13,675 bases of DNA, taken from positions 1-13,675 of the forward strand of contig JAJLLM010000019.1 of NCBI GenBank assembly GCA_033837965.1, in the 5' to 3' direction. A model generated the notes under the pieces. It was not told where the DNA came from and searched no databases. It was given only the letters and a program-made list of their open reading frames with translations. A program made the position numbers and the translations under genes. The DNA is from Pseudazoarcus pumilus_A. Its GTDB lineage: Bacteria > Pseudomonadota > Gammaproteobacteria > Burkholderiales > Rhodocyclaceae. How positions within the stretch are numbered: position 1 is the stretch's first letter; each line of letters begins with the position of its first letter. This document shows positions 1-7,604 of this stretch, one piece after another.

Positions 1-480
1 CCCCTGCAGCCCGTCGTCGAACAGGCCGTGCGCGACAACCAGACCTACGCCGATACCTTCGGCGTCACCCTCGCCCTCTCGGCCGGCGATGACGCCAGCG
101 CACGTATCGACGCCAACCGCCTGCAGCAGGTGCTCGCCAACCTGCTCTCCAACGCCGCCAAGTTCTCGCCACGCGGGGGCGCGGTCGAAGTCCGCCTCGA
201 AACCCTCGGCGAGCGCGTGCGCATCAGCGTCACCGACCACGGGCCCGGCATCCCCGCAGCCTTCCGCGAGCGCATCTTCCAGAAGTTCTCGCAGGCTGAT
301 GCCTCCGATACCCGCCAGCGTGGCGGTACCGGGCTCGGCCTCGCGATCTCGCGCGAACTGGTCGAGCGCATGCACGGCAGCATTGGCTTCGATTCCGTCG
401 AGGGCCACGGCGCCTGCTTCTGGATCGAGTTTCCCGCCCTCCCGGGCCCGCTGGCGGAGGCCTCACATGGCGGCTGCTGA
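1..480 (+). CDS. Sensor histidine kinase, C-terminal ATPase domain (5' end outside window)
   Basis: The gene enters from the left edge in frame 1 and gives 159 visible residues; the sensor and H-box lie upstream. The visible part is a GHKL-type HATPase_c domain, which binds ATP and phosphorylates the kinase's own histidine. The N box reads NLLSNAAKFSP (Asn at visible residue 51), the G1 box is DHGPGIP (from residue 79), the F box is FQKFSQAD and the G2 box is GGTGLGLAI (from residue 108). The protein ends soon after the domain, so it has no attached receiver. Its last 14 bases overlap the start of the next kinase gene, so the two are probably co-translated. Over its final 71 domain residues it matches the next kinase at 66 positions, a close tandem paralogue. 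The input signal cannot be judged from this fragment. Confidence 0.93.
   Translation, partial: PLQPVVEQAVRDNQTYADTFGVTLALSAGDDASARIDANRLQQVLANLLSNAAKFSPRGGAVEVRLETLGERVRISVTDHGPGIPAAFRERIFQKFSQADASDTRQRGGTGLGLAISRELVERMHGSIGFDSVEGHGACFWIEFPALPGPLAEASHGGC
346..383 (+). repeat. 38-bp exact direct repeat, copy 1 (kinase G2 region)
   Basis: This stretch encodes part of the G2 box and the conserved RELVERMHGS segment of the first kinase. It is identical to 2381-2418 in the second kinase, about 2.0 kb away in the same orientation, within a longer stretch of high similarity. The copies reflect paralogy and could recombine. Confidence 0.85.
456..460 (+). promoter_or_regulatory. Ribosome binding site GGAGG for the second kinase
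   Basis: GGAGG ends 6 bases before the ATG at 467 and lies inside the end of the preceding gene. It decides the start: the same frame is open back to 89, but that upstream part is the reading-frame shadow of the first kinase. Confidence 0.75.
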
Positions 481-2488
481 GAGAGGCGTACATTCAGGGC
501 CCGGTCGCCTTGCGCAGATGGCGTTGCCGCTGTTCATTCTCGTCAGCGCTGTCTTCGTGACGGAGCGCATGGCCGGTGAAGCGCTGCGGGAAGCGCGCAA
601 CGAGCAGATTCAGCAGCTTCTGCAACGCGCCAGCAGCGCCCGCGTTGCACTCGAATCCGAACTCAACACCGTCGCGTACCTGACCAGCGGAATCGAGTCC
701 TACATCGTTGTCCGCAAAGGCAGCATCGATCCCGCCGAGGTCGAACCGATGCTTGCGCAGCTGTTCAAGCGCAGTCGGCATTTCCGCAATCTCGGCATTG
801 CCCCGGACAACGAAATTCGCTTCATCTACCCTCTCGCTGGCAACGAGGCCGCGCTAGGTCTGCGCTTTGCAGACAATCCTGCGCAATGGCCATCCGTGCG
901 TAAAGTCATCGAATCGGGAGAGCCCATACTGGCAGGCCCGCTGGAGTTGGTACAGGGCGGTCAGGCGCTGATCTATCGCAGCCCGATCTATATCGAAGGA
1001 CGATACTGGGGACTGCTGAGCACCGTCATCAATGCCTCCAGCATCCTGGATATCGCTGCGCCTCTCGCGAATGACCCAAGTTTGCAATTTGCCTTGCGTC
1101 GTTCGGGTGATGGGTCCTCCGGAGATCAGGTATTCGTCGGACAGCCCGAAACCTTCCTGGACCCACCAGTGCTGCTGAATATCAGCGTGCCCGGGGGGCG
1201 CTGGCAGATGGCGGTGGCACCGGCCGAATCCCCCCCCCCCTCTGCCCTGCCGATCCGTCTCACTGGCTACGCGGTGGCGCTGCTGGCTTTCCTGCTCAGT
1301 GCTCTTGCGCTGCGCCATCTGCTCCAGCGGGCACAACTTGCCCGTATGGAGATAGCGATGGAAGACAGCACGGAGAACCTGCTGCGCACTACCCACATGC
1401 TGCGCTCGGTCCTCAGCGCAGCAACTCGCTTCTCGATCATTGCAACCGACCCGCAAGGACGCATCACGCTTTTCAATCGCGGCGCCGAGTTGCTGCTGGG
1501 CTACAACGCCGACGAGATGATCGGACAACACTCTCCGCTCTTGCTGCATCTGCCAACAGAGATCAATGCACGGGCGGCAGAACTCACCGAGCAGGTCGGC
1601 CACTCGGTCACCGGCTTCAGTGTGCTGGTCGAACAGGCGGAGCTTGTCGGCTTCGAGGCGCGCGAATGGACATACCGCACCCAAGACGGGCGCCTGCTTC
1701 CGGTGATGCTGACCGTCACCGTGCTGCGCGAGCCGCAAGGCGGCACCAGCGGCTACCTGTGTATTGCCGAAGACATTTCAGAGCGTAAACGTAGCGACCG
1801 ACTGAAGAATGAATTCATCTCGACGGTCAGTCACGAACTGCGTACGCCCCTGACGGCCATCTCCGGCTCGCTCAGCCTGCTGAGCAGCGGCAAGCTCGGC
1901 GGCCTGAGCGATTCCATGCAGACCTTGCTGGATACCGCCAGCCGCAACAGCAGACGGCTCGAATTGCTCATCAACGACCTCCTCGACATGGAGAAGCTCG
2001 CTGCCGGCAAGCTCAGGCTGGATCTTGCAGTGCAGCCCCTGCGCTCCATCGTCGAACAGGCCGTACACGACAACCAGACCTATGCCGAACCCTTCGGCGT
2101 CACCCTTAACGTACTGCCCGGACCCGATCCTCGCGCTCGCGTCGATGCAGATCGTCTTGCGCAGGTGCTGGCCAACCTCATCTCTAACGCCGCCAAGTTC
2201 TCCCCGCGCGACGCGCAGGTCGAGGTCCGCATTGACGTGTTCGACAATCGCGCACGCATCAGTGTCACTGACCACGGTCCAGGTATCCCCGAAGCCTTCC
2301 GTGAGCGCATCTTCCAGAAGTTCTCCCAAGCCGATGCCTCCGATACCCGACCACGCGGAGGCACCGGGCTCGGGCTGGCCATCTCGCGCGAACTGGTCGA
2401 GCGCATGCACGGCAGCATCGGCTTCGACTCCGTCGAGGGCAACGGTGCCACATTCTGGGTAGAGTTCAGCCTCAAGGAGTGTCTCTGA
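467..2488 (+). CDS. CHASE-PAS sensor histidine kinase
   Basis: This is a predicted inner-membrane sensor kinase of 673 residues. A transmembrane helix at about residues 17-32 is followed by a periplasmic CHASE-type sensor domain (about 35-250), with family-typical stretches such as RNLGIAPDNEIRFIYPLAGN and GPLELVQGGQALIYR. A second helix spans about 262-285, then a PAS domain (about 305-440; DPQGRITLFNRGAE). The transmitter has H-box STVSHELRTPL with phospho-acceptor His456, N box with Asn574, G1 DHGPGIP from 602 and G2 GGTGLGL from 631. There is no receiver domain, so phosphate must pass to a separate protein, probably one of the downstream receivers. The start at 467 is chosen for its GGAGG site. 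The stop overlaps the next start as TGATG. An 11-C run at 1230-1240 sits just before the second helix; a change in its length would remove the kinase part. The ligand is unknown. Confidence 0.93.
   Translation: MAAAERGVHSGPGRLAQMALPLFILVSAVFVTERMAGEALREARNEQIQQLLQRASSARVALESELNTVAYLTSGIESYIVVRKGSIDPAEVEPMLAQLFKRSRHFRNLGIAPDNEIRFIYPLAGNEAALGLRFADNPAQWPSVRKVIESGEPILAGPLELVQGGQALIYRSPIYIEGRYWGLLSTVINASSILDIAAPLANDPSLQFALRRSGDGSSGDQVFVGQPETFLDPPVLLNISVPGGRWQMAVAPAESPPPSALPIRLTGYAVALLAFLLSALALRHLLQRAQLARMEIAMEDSTENLLRTTHMLRSVLSAATRFSIIATDPQGRITLFNRGAELLLGYNADEMIGQHSPLLLHLPTEINARAAELTEQVGHSVTGFSVLVEQAELVGFEAREWTYRTQDGRLLPVMLTVTVLREPQGGTSGYLCIAEDISERKRSDRLKNEFISTVSHELRTPLTAISGSLSLLSSGKLGGLSDSMQTLLDTASRNSRRLELLINDLLDMEKLAAGKLRLDLAVQPLRSIVEQAVHDNQTYAEPFGVTLNVLPGPDPRARVDADRLAQVLANLISNAAKFSPRDAQVEVRIDVFDNRARISVTDHGPGIPEAFRERIFQKFSQADASDTRPRGGTGLGLAISRELVERMHGSIGFDSVEGNGATFWVEFSLKECL
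1230..1240 (+). repeat. Homopolymer run of 11 C inside the kinase gene
   Basis: Eleven consecutive C residues encode part of a Ser-Pro-Pro-Pro stretch linking the periplasmic sensor domain to the second membrane helix. Runs this long are prone to slipped-strand length change. Loss of one C leads to TAG at 1353-1355 and gain of one C leads to TAA at 1786-1788, both before the H-box, so only lengths differing by multiples of three keep the kinase. Confidence 0.9.
2381..2418 (+). repeat. 38-bp exact direct repeat, copy 2 (kinase G2 region)
   Basis: Identical to 346-383. Recombination between the two copies would delete about 2.0 kb and leave a single fused in-frame kinase, because both copies lie at the same place in the same protein domain. 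Confidence 0.85.
2474..2479 (+). promoter_or_regulatory. Ribosome binding site AAGGAG for the hybrid kinase
   Basis: AAGGAG lies 8 bases before the ATG at 2488 and favours that start over the in-frame GTG at 2479, which overlaps the site itself. Confidence 0.75.
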
Positions 2489-5457
2489 TGAATCCAAAAC
2501 ACGACATCAAGCAAAAACCCCGGATTGAGACGCTTCAGATCTTCGGCACAACACTGCTGAGCAAACGAGGACTGATTGCCTGGAGCACACTCGCACTTGG
2601 CCTGGGCTTGACCTGGCTGGTCACCGTACATCTGCACGAGCAGAGCATGCGTGCGGCCGGGCAGCAATATTCGCTGCTGGCACGCAAGGTGGTCAGCGAC
2701 ATCCGTCAGCGGCTCATCGACCACGAGCAGATCCTGCTCGGCGGCGCCGGCCTGTTCGATGCTGCGGGTGATGTGAGCCGCCAGCAGTGGCGCGACTATG
2801 TAGCCCGCCTGCGCCTGAGCGAGAACTACCCCGGCATCCAGGGCGTAGGCTTCAGCCTCGCCATCCGACCGCAAGACCTCGACACCCACATCGCCGGCAT
2901 GCGCGGGGAGGGTTTTGCCGACTACGCCGTGAAACCGGCCGGTGAGCGCACGCTGTACACCTCCATCGTGCTCCTCGAACCCTTTTCCGGACGCAATCTC
3001 GCGGCCTTCGGCTACGACATGTTCTCGGAGCAGACCCGCCGCACGGCCATGACCCGCGCGGTCGAAGAAGGCGGCACGGCCATCTCGGGCAAGGTACGGC
3101 TGCTGCAGGAGACCCACGGCCGCGAACAGGCCGGCTTCCTGATGTACGTCCCGGTGTACTACGCGGAACAACCAACGGACACCGCAGAAGCCCGCTGGCG
3201 CGCCTTGCGCGGCTTCGTGTACAGCCCTTACCGCATGGACGATCTGATGCGCGGCATCGTCGGTGAGCAGCGACAGCTCATCGGCTTCACCGTGCATGAC
3301 GGCGAGACCCCGACCGAAGGAAACCTGCTGCACGACTCCGATCTCGTCGACGAGGCCTCGGATGCCGAAGCCGCCCACGACGGTACCTTCGCCTCCACAC
3401 ATAACATCAACGCCTTCGGTCGCACCTGGACGGTGGTGACGCACAGTCGACCGGCCTTCGAGCGCGGCTTCGAGGATGCCGTCGACTGGCTGACACCGGC
3501 GCTTGGCACGGGCATCAGCATGTCGCTGTTCGTGGTTCTGCTGGTGCTGCTCGGACACCGCGAACGAGCCATGAACATGGCACGCACCCTGGCGGCTCGC
3601 GAAGCAGCCTCCGAACGGCGCTTCCGCCACCTTTTCCTGAACATGGGCCAGGGGGTGCTGATCCATGGGCCCGACGGGCGCATTACAGAGGTCAATCCGG
3701 CTGCCGAGCGCATCTTCGGGCAGCCCAAGGCGTCGCTGCTCGGACTGAATTCCGCCTTCGCCGGGCGCCAGACGATGCATGAAGACGAATCGCCGTGCCT
3801 CCCTCAAGAACTGCCGGCACACCGGGTGCCGCTGGAGGAAGGGCAGGCAGTGACCGGCGCGGTGATCGGCATCCGTGACCACGCCAACGAGGCGTGGCGC
3901 TGGCTGCGTATCGATGCCTATGCGGCCTATTCCGGCGCAGACAACAGCGCACCACACATCTATGAGGTGTTCACCGACATCACCGATCAGAAACAGATCG
4001 AGCGCATGAAGAACGAATTCGTATCCACGGTCAGTCATGAGCTGCGCACGCCACTGACCTCGATTTCCGGAGCACTGGGCATGGTCAATGCCGGCAAGGT
4101 CGGCGAGATGCCGGCAGAAATGCATCAACTGGTCTCCATCGCGCTGAAAAACAGCAAACGCCTGAGCCAGTTGATCAACGACCTGCTGGATATCGAGAAG
4201 GTGTCGGCCGGCAAGATGGAATTCGCGATGCAGCCGCAAGCGCTCGGCCCTCTCGTCGAGCAGGCCGTCGAGAACAATCAGCCGTTTGCGCACGAACGCG
4301 GCGTGCGGCTGCATCTGGAAACCCTGCCCGATGTCACGGTAACGGTGGACGCCCAGCGTCTTGCGCAGGTGCTGGCCAATCTGCTCTCCAACGCCATCAA
4401 GTTCTCGCCGGCCGACAGCCAGATCGAAGTTGCCATGGAAATGCGCGAGGGCTCTGCGCGCGTGAGCGTCATCGACCACGGCTGCGGCATCCCGGATGCC
4501 TTCCGCAACCGCATCTTCCAGAAGTTCTCGCAGGCCGACGCTTCGGACAGCCGCAGCAAAGGAGGCACCGGTCTGGGCCTGGCGATCACGCGCGAACTGG
4601 TCGAGCGTATGGGCGGGCACATCGGATTCGAGTCACAGGAAGGCGAAGGCAGCGTTTTCTGGTTTGAATTCCCCTGCAACGGCAGCCTTGACGACCCCTC
4701 GTCGGTCTTGCCGGCCGGCACTCCCGGCGCGGTGCTGGTCATCGACGACGGCGATAGCGTGATGCTCGACCAAGCGGGGGGAAAGCTGGAGTTCACGCTG
4801 GTGCGCACCGGCAGTGAGGCGCATGCCGAGCTGGAGGCCGACGCCCATGCCGCGATCTGCCTCAACCCCAACCTGCGTGACGGCAGCGGCACTGAGTTGT
4901 TCCGGTACATCCGTAGCACACCCCACACACGGGACACCCCATTGATCCTGCTATCAGAGCCAGCACCCTCACCTGCAGGCGCAGCGACCGATGGCGCGGC
5001 GGCCGCAATCCGCTGGATGATCCCGCCCGTAAGCTCTGCGGAACTGCGTGACGCCATCGAGGACATGCTGCTTCGGCGCAGCGAGCGACAGTTGCGCGTG
5101 CTGTACGTCGAGGACGACACCGACCTGCATCACGTCATTCCCGCCATGCTCTCCAGGGAATGCGAGTTCGACTGCGTCTCTACCGTCGCGGAAGGTCGAA
5201 CCTACCTGCAACAGCGCACGTACGACGCAGTGATCCTGGACATCGATCTACCCGACGGACTGGGCTTCTCGTTGATCGCGGCATCCCGCAGGTTCCAACC
5301 CAACGCCCGCATCGTTATCCTGTCGGGCAAGACCGTGCGCGCCGTTGATGCCGAGCGCGTCGAACGCGTGCTGCTGAAATCCGCGGTGTCTCCCGCCGAC
5401 CTGCTGGACGCACTCGGCCTGTCGCCTACCTGGAGAAAAATTGATGGCAAACCTTGA
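2488..5457 (+). CDS. CHASE-PAS hybrid histidine kinase with two C-terminal receiver domains
   Basis: A 989-residue membrane hybrid kinase. A first membrane helix (about 29-50) precedes a canonical CHASE domain (about 75-300; NYPGIQGVGFS and LEPFSGRNLAAFGYDMFSE). A second helix (about 340-358) and a PAS domain (about 378-505; GPDGRITEVNPAAERIFG) follow. The transmitter carries STVSHELRTPL with His517, Asn635 in the N box, G1 DHGCGIP from 663 and G2 GGTGLGL from 692. The first receiver (about 748-862) looks dead: the phospho-acceptor Asp is replaced by Asn793 (ICLNPNLRDGSG) and the usual Lys-Pro pair reads Pro-Pro. The second receiver (about 870-985) keeps the acidic pair (YVEDD), Asp918 (AVILDIDLPDG) and a Lys near its end (LLKSAV). 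It probably autophosphorylates His517, passes phosphate to Asp918 and then to the Hpt domain encoded two genes downstream. Its stop overlaps the next start by 14 bases. Confidence 0.93.
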   Translation: MNPKHDIKQKPRIETLQIFGTTLLSKRGLIAWSTLALGLGLTWLVTVHLHEQSMRAAGQQYSLLARKVVSDIRQRLIDHEQILLGGAGLFDAAGDVSRQQWRDYVARLRLSENYPGIQGVGFSLAIRPQDLDTHIAGMRGEGFADYAVKPAGERTLYTSIVLLEPFSGRNLAAFGYDMFSEQTRRTAMTRAVEEGGTAISGKVRLLQETHGREQAGFLMYVPVYYAEQPTDTAEARWRALRGFVYSPYRMDDLMRGIVGEQRQLIGFTVHDGETPTEGNLLHDSDLVDEASDAEAAHDGTFASTHNINAFGRTWTVVTHSRPAFERGFEDAVDWLTPALGTGISMSLFVVLLVLLGHRERAMNMARTLAAREAASERRFRHLFLNMGQGVLIHGPDGRITEVNPAAERIFGQPKASLLGLNSAFAGRQTMHEDESPCLPQELPAHRVPLEEGQAVTGAVIGIRDHANEAWRWLRIDAYAAYSGADNSAPHIYEVFTDITDQKQIERMKNEFVSTVSHELRTPLTSISGALGMVNAGKVGEMPAEMHQLVSIALKNSKRLSQLINDLLDIEKVSAGKMEFAMQPQALGPLVEQAVENNQPFAHERGVRLHLETLPDVTVTVDAQRLAQVLANLLSNAIKFSPADSQIEVAMEMREGSARVSVIDHGCGIPDAFRNRIFQKFSQADASDSRSKGGTGLGLAITRELVERMGGHIGFESQEGEGSVFWFEFPCNGSLDDPSSVLPAGTPGAVLVIDDGDSVMLDQAGGKLEFTLVRTGSEAHAELEADAHAAICLNPNLRDGSGTELFRYIRSTPHTRDTPLILLSEPAPSPAGAATDGAAAAIRWMIPPVSSAELRDAIEDMLLRRSERQLRVLYVEDDTDLHHVIPAMLSRECEFDCVSTVAEGRTYLQQRTYDAVILDIDLPDGLGFSLIAASRRFQPNARIVILSGKTVRAVDAERVERVLLKSAVSPADLLDALGLSPTWRKIDGKP
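5432..5435 (+). promoter_or_regulatory. Ribosome binding site GGAG for the single-domain regulator
   Basis: GGAG lies 8 bases before the ATG at 5444. It supports that ATG rather than the adjacent in-frame TTG at 5441. Confidence 0.6.
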
Positions 5458-5833
5458 ACGCGTGCTCTACGTCGAGGACGAGGCGGACATCCGCATCGTC
5501 GCCAAGCTTGCGCTGGAAACCATCGGCGGCTTCACGGTGAAGACCTGCGCTTCCGGCGAGGAGGCCTTGCGTGAAGTGGAAGGCTTCGCGCCCGACATCA
5601 TCCTGCTCGACGTCATGATGCCGGGCATGGACGGTCCGAGCGTGTTGCGCGCGCTGCGCGAGCGCCCGGCGCTGGCCGAGGTGCCGGTAGCCTTCATGAC
5701 CGCCAAGGTACAGCCCGCCGAGGTCGAACACTTCCGCTCGCTCGGGGCCCGCGACGTGATTGCCAAGCCCTTCGATCCGATGACGCTGGCAGACCATGTG
5801 CGCGGCATCTGGGAGGGGGGTGCGCTTGACTGA
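5444..5833 (+). CDS. Single-domain CheY-like response regulator
   Basis: A 129-residue cytoplasmic protein consisting of one receiver domain and no output domain. All key residues are visible: acidic pocket VEDE (Glu11, Asp12), phospho-acceptor Asp56 in ILLDVMMPGMDG, Thr86 in FMTAK and Lys108 in AKPFDP. Stand-alone receivers usually act by binding a partner or as a shuttle or phosphate sink in a phosphorelay. Its place between a hybrid kinase and an Hpt-containing regulator suggests it exchanges phosphate with those two. It starts inside the end of the hybrid kinase gene (14-base overlap) and its own end overlaps the next gene by 8 bases if that gene starts at 5826. The domain call is firm; the role within the relay is inferred. 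Confidence 0.93.
   Translation: MANLERVLYVEDEADIRIVAKLALETIGGFTVKTCASGEEALREVEGFAPDIILLDVMMPGMDGPSVLRALRERPALAEVPVAFMTAKVQPAEVEHFRSLGARDVIAKPFDPMTLADHVRGIWEGGALD
5812..5816 (+). promoter_or_regulatory. Ribosome binding site GGAGG for the Hpt-REC-REC-GGDEF gene
   Basis: GGAGG lies 9 bases before the TTG at 5826 but only 3 bases before the GTG at 5820. Spacing therefore favours the rare TTG start. The ATG at 5796 lies upstream of this site. Confidence 0.5.
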
Positions 5834-7502
5834 GGACCCTTCCCAGAAACTCGCCGCCCAGCTCGAAGCCCTGCGCCGGGACTACGCCGCCCGCCTGCCG
5901 GGCGAGATGGCCACGCTGCAGGCGCTGGGCGAGCGGCTGTGCGGCATGCAGCCGGACGCCGCGGACCTGGACGAACTGCACCACCGGCTGCACAAGCTCG
6001 CCGGCTCCGGCGGCACCTTCGGCTTCGCCGCCCTGAGCGCGGCAGCGCGTGCCCTGGAACTGCAGATCAAATACTGGCGCGAGGTCGGACCGGCTACCAT
6101 CGACGCCGCCACGCGCCAGGCGTTTTCCAGCGCGCTCGCCGCCTTCTGCCGCAACCATCTTGATCTGCCGCTTCCGGCCAGCCAAAGCAGCGCACCGGCA
6201 CGCCCCAGCGCCGTCGGCACGGCGCAGACCAGCTGGAACGTCTGGCTGATCGAGGATGACGAGCTGTGCGGGCGGGATCTCAGCCAGCAGATCGAGTCCT
6301 TCAATTTCAGCGTACGGCACTTCACCCGCCTCGCAGACGCCGAACAGGCGGCGCAGGAAGCCTGCCCCGACCTGCTGATTGCCGACATCGTGCTGGATGC
6401 AAAGAATGATTCGACGCTGGCACTGAAGACCTGCCCGAACCTTTCTTCCTGCGGCTGTCCGCTGATCTTCATCACTTCGCACGACGACTTCGCCTCGCGC
6501 GTACGGGCAGTGCGCATGGGCGCCAGCGCCTATTCGCTCAAGCCGCTCGACATCCCGCGTCTGATCCGGCGCATGACCCAGCTTTTGGAAGCACGTCAGG
6601 CGCCACCGGAACGCGTGCTCATCGTCGAAGACGATCTGCCACTTGCCGAACACTACCGGCTGGTGCTGCAGGCCGCTGGTGTCGAGGCGCACTGCCTGGG
6701 AAAGCCGGAGGAACTGATCGAGTCCATCGCCTCGCTGCGCCCTGAGCTGATCCTGATGGACATGCACATGCCGCGCTACTCGGGTGCCGAACTGGCCGGC
6801 GTAGTGCGACAGCACGACAACTGGGCCAGCCTCCCGATTGTTTACCTGTCGGCCGAAACCGACCTGAACCAGCAAGTAAGCGCCATGCGTCACGGCGCGG
6901 ATGACTTCCTGACCAAGCCGATCTCGGACGCCCAACTGGTAGCCACCGTGCGTAGCCGTGTCGAGCGCGCACGCGTGCTCGAAGGCCTCATCAGTCTCGA
7001 CAGCCTGACCGGCCTGCTCAAGCACTCGGCCATCAAGGAAGCCGCAGCCCGCATGCTGGCGCGCGCGCGGCGCAGCGGCAGCCCGGTGACGGTCGTCATG
7101 CTCGACATCGACCACTTCAAGCGCGTCAACGACAGCTACGGCCACGCCACCGGAGACGTGGTGATTTCCTCGCTCGCCACACTGCTGCGCCAGCGCCTGC
7201 GTACCTCCGACGTGGTGGGCCGCTACGGTGGTGAGGAATTCCTCGTGGTGCTGCCCGAATGCACTGCGGAACACGCCCGCAAGCTGATGGACGACATCCT
7301 CGAGAGCTTCTCGCGCCTGCATTTCAGCCATGCCCAGGCGCCTTTCACCTGCACGCTGACAGCTGGCCTGGCCAGCTCTGCCGACCACCCTGCACTCGAC
7401 TCCGAAGGGCTGATCGAGGCCGCCGACAGGGCGCTGTATGAAGGCAAGCACGGCGGCCGCAACCAGGTGCGCGTGGCCGCGGCGAGTGTTGCATGCCACT
7501 GA
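5826..7502 (+). CDS. Hpt-REC-REC-GGDEF response regulator (predicted diguanylate cyclase)
   Basis: A 558-residue cytoplasmic output protein. An N-terminal Hpt domain (about 1-115) has the phospho-transfer motif HKLAGSGGTFGF with His56. Receiver 1 (about 138-255) has acidic residues in LIEDDE, Asp187 (IADIVLD), Thr in FITS and Lys in SLKPLD. Receiver 2 (about 263-379) has VEDD, Asp312 (LMDMHMP), Ser in YLSAE and Lys in LTKPIS, so both look active. The GGDEF domain (about 389-555) has DIDHFKRVND and an intact GGEEF active site (468-472), implying synthesis of cyclic di-GMP from two GTP. RTSD at 459-462, five residues before GGEEF, matches the inhibitory I-site, so product feedback is likely. 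This is the only DNA- or second-messenger-type output in the visible operon. The start is uncertain: TTG 5826 fits the ribosome site best; GTG 5820 and ATG 5796 are alternatives. Confidence 0.92.
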   Translation: MTEDPSQKLAAQLEALRRDYAARLPGEMATLQALGERLCGMQPDAADLDELHHRLHKLAGSGGTFGFAALSAAARALELQIKYWREVGPATIDAATRQAFSSALAAFCRNHLDLPLPASQSSAPARPSAVGTAQTSWNVWLIEDDELCGRDLSQQIESFNFSVRHFTRLADAEQAAQEACPDLLIADIVLDAKNDSTLALKTCPNLSSCGCPLIFITSHDDFASRVRAVRMGASAYSLKPLDIPRLIRRMTQLLEARQAPPERVLIVEDDLPLAEHYRLVLQAAGVEAHCLGKPEELIESIASLRPELILMDMHMPRYSGAELAGVVRQHDNWASLPIVYLSAETDLNQQVSAMRHGADDFLTKPISDAQLVATVRSRVERARVLEGLISLDSLTGLLKHSAIKEAAARMLARARRSGSPVTVVMLDIDHFKRVNDSYGHATGDVVISSLATLLRQRLRTSDVVGRYGGEEFLVVLPECTAEHARKLMDDILESFSRLHFSHAQAPFTCTLTAGLASSADHPALDSEGLIEAADRALYEGKHGGRNQVRVAAASVACH

Positions 7503-7604
7503 CGCCTTCCAAACGCTGGATGGTTCGCCAGCGCCGCCAACGACGAACGGCCTCTCCGGTCGCCGTCCTTGTCGCGCTCTCGAACCCCAGCCGGAGAAGG
7601 CACC
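7503..7604 (+). other. 102-base spacer between signalling operon and SulP gene
   Basis: This is the longest gap before dnaE ends. No good -35/-10 pair and no hairpin followed by a T run can be seen. It holds the ribosome site of the SulP gene at its end. Whether the SulP gene has its own promoter here is open. Confidence 0.4.
7593..7600 (+). promoter_or_regulatory. Ribosome binding site GGAGAAGG for the SulP gene
   Basis: This purine-rich stretch ends 4 bases before the ATG at 7605, with its GGAG core 8 bases from it. It supports 7605 over in-frame upstream starts such as 7569. Confidence 0.65.

Noticed and set aside
89..466. Upstream extension of the second kinase frame back to 89
   Set aside because: It overlaps the first kinase's conserved ATPase domain, reads as low-complexity Ser/Ala/Pro/Arg, and the ATG at 467 has a clear ribosome site.
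2080..4620. Open frame of 846 codons on the minus strand across the two kinase genes
   Set aside because: It is opposite strongly supported kinase domains, has no recognisable domain and is explained by the lack of stop codons in the antisense frame of GC-rich genes.
5815..5820. G6 run as a second phase-variable tract
   Set aside because: Six bases is common in GC-rich DNA and part of it serves as ribosome site, so there is no special reason to suspect slippage.
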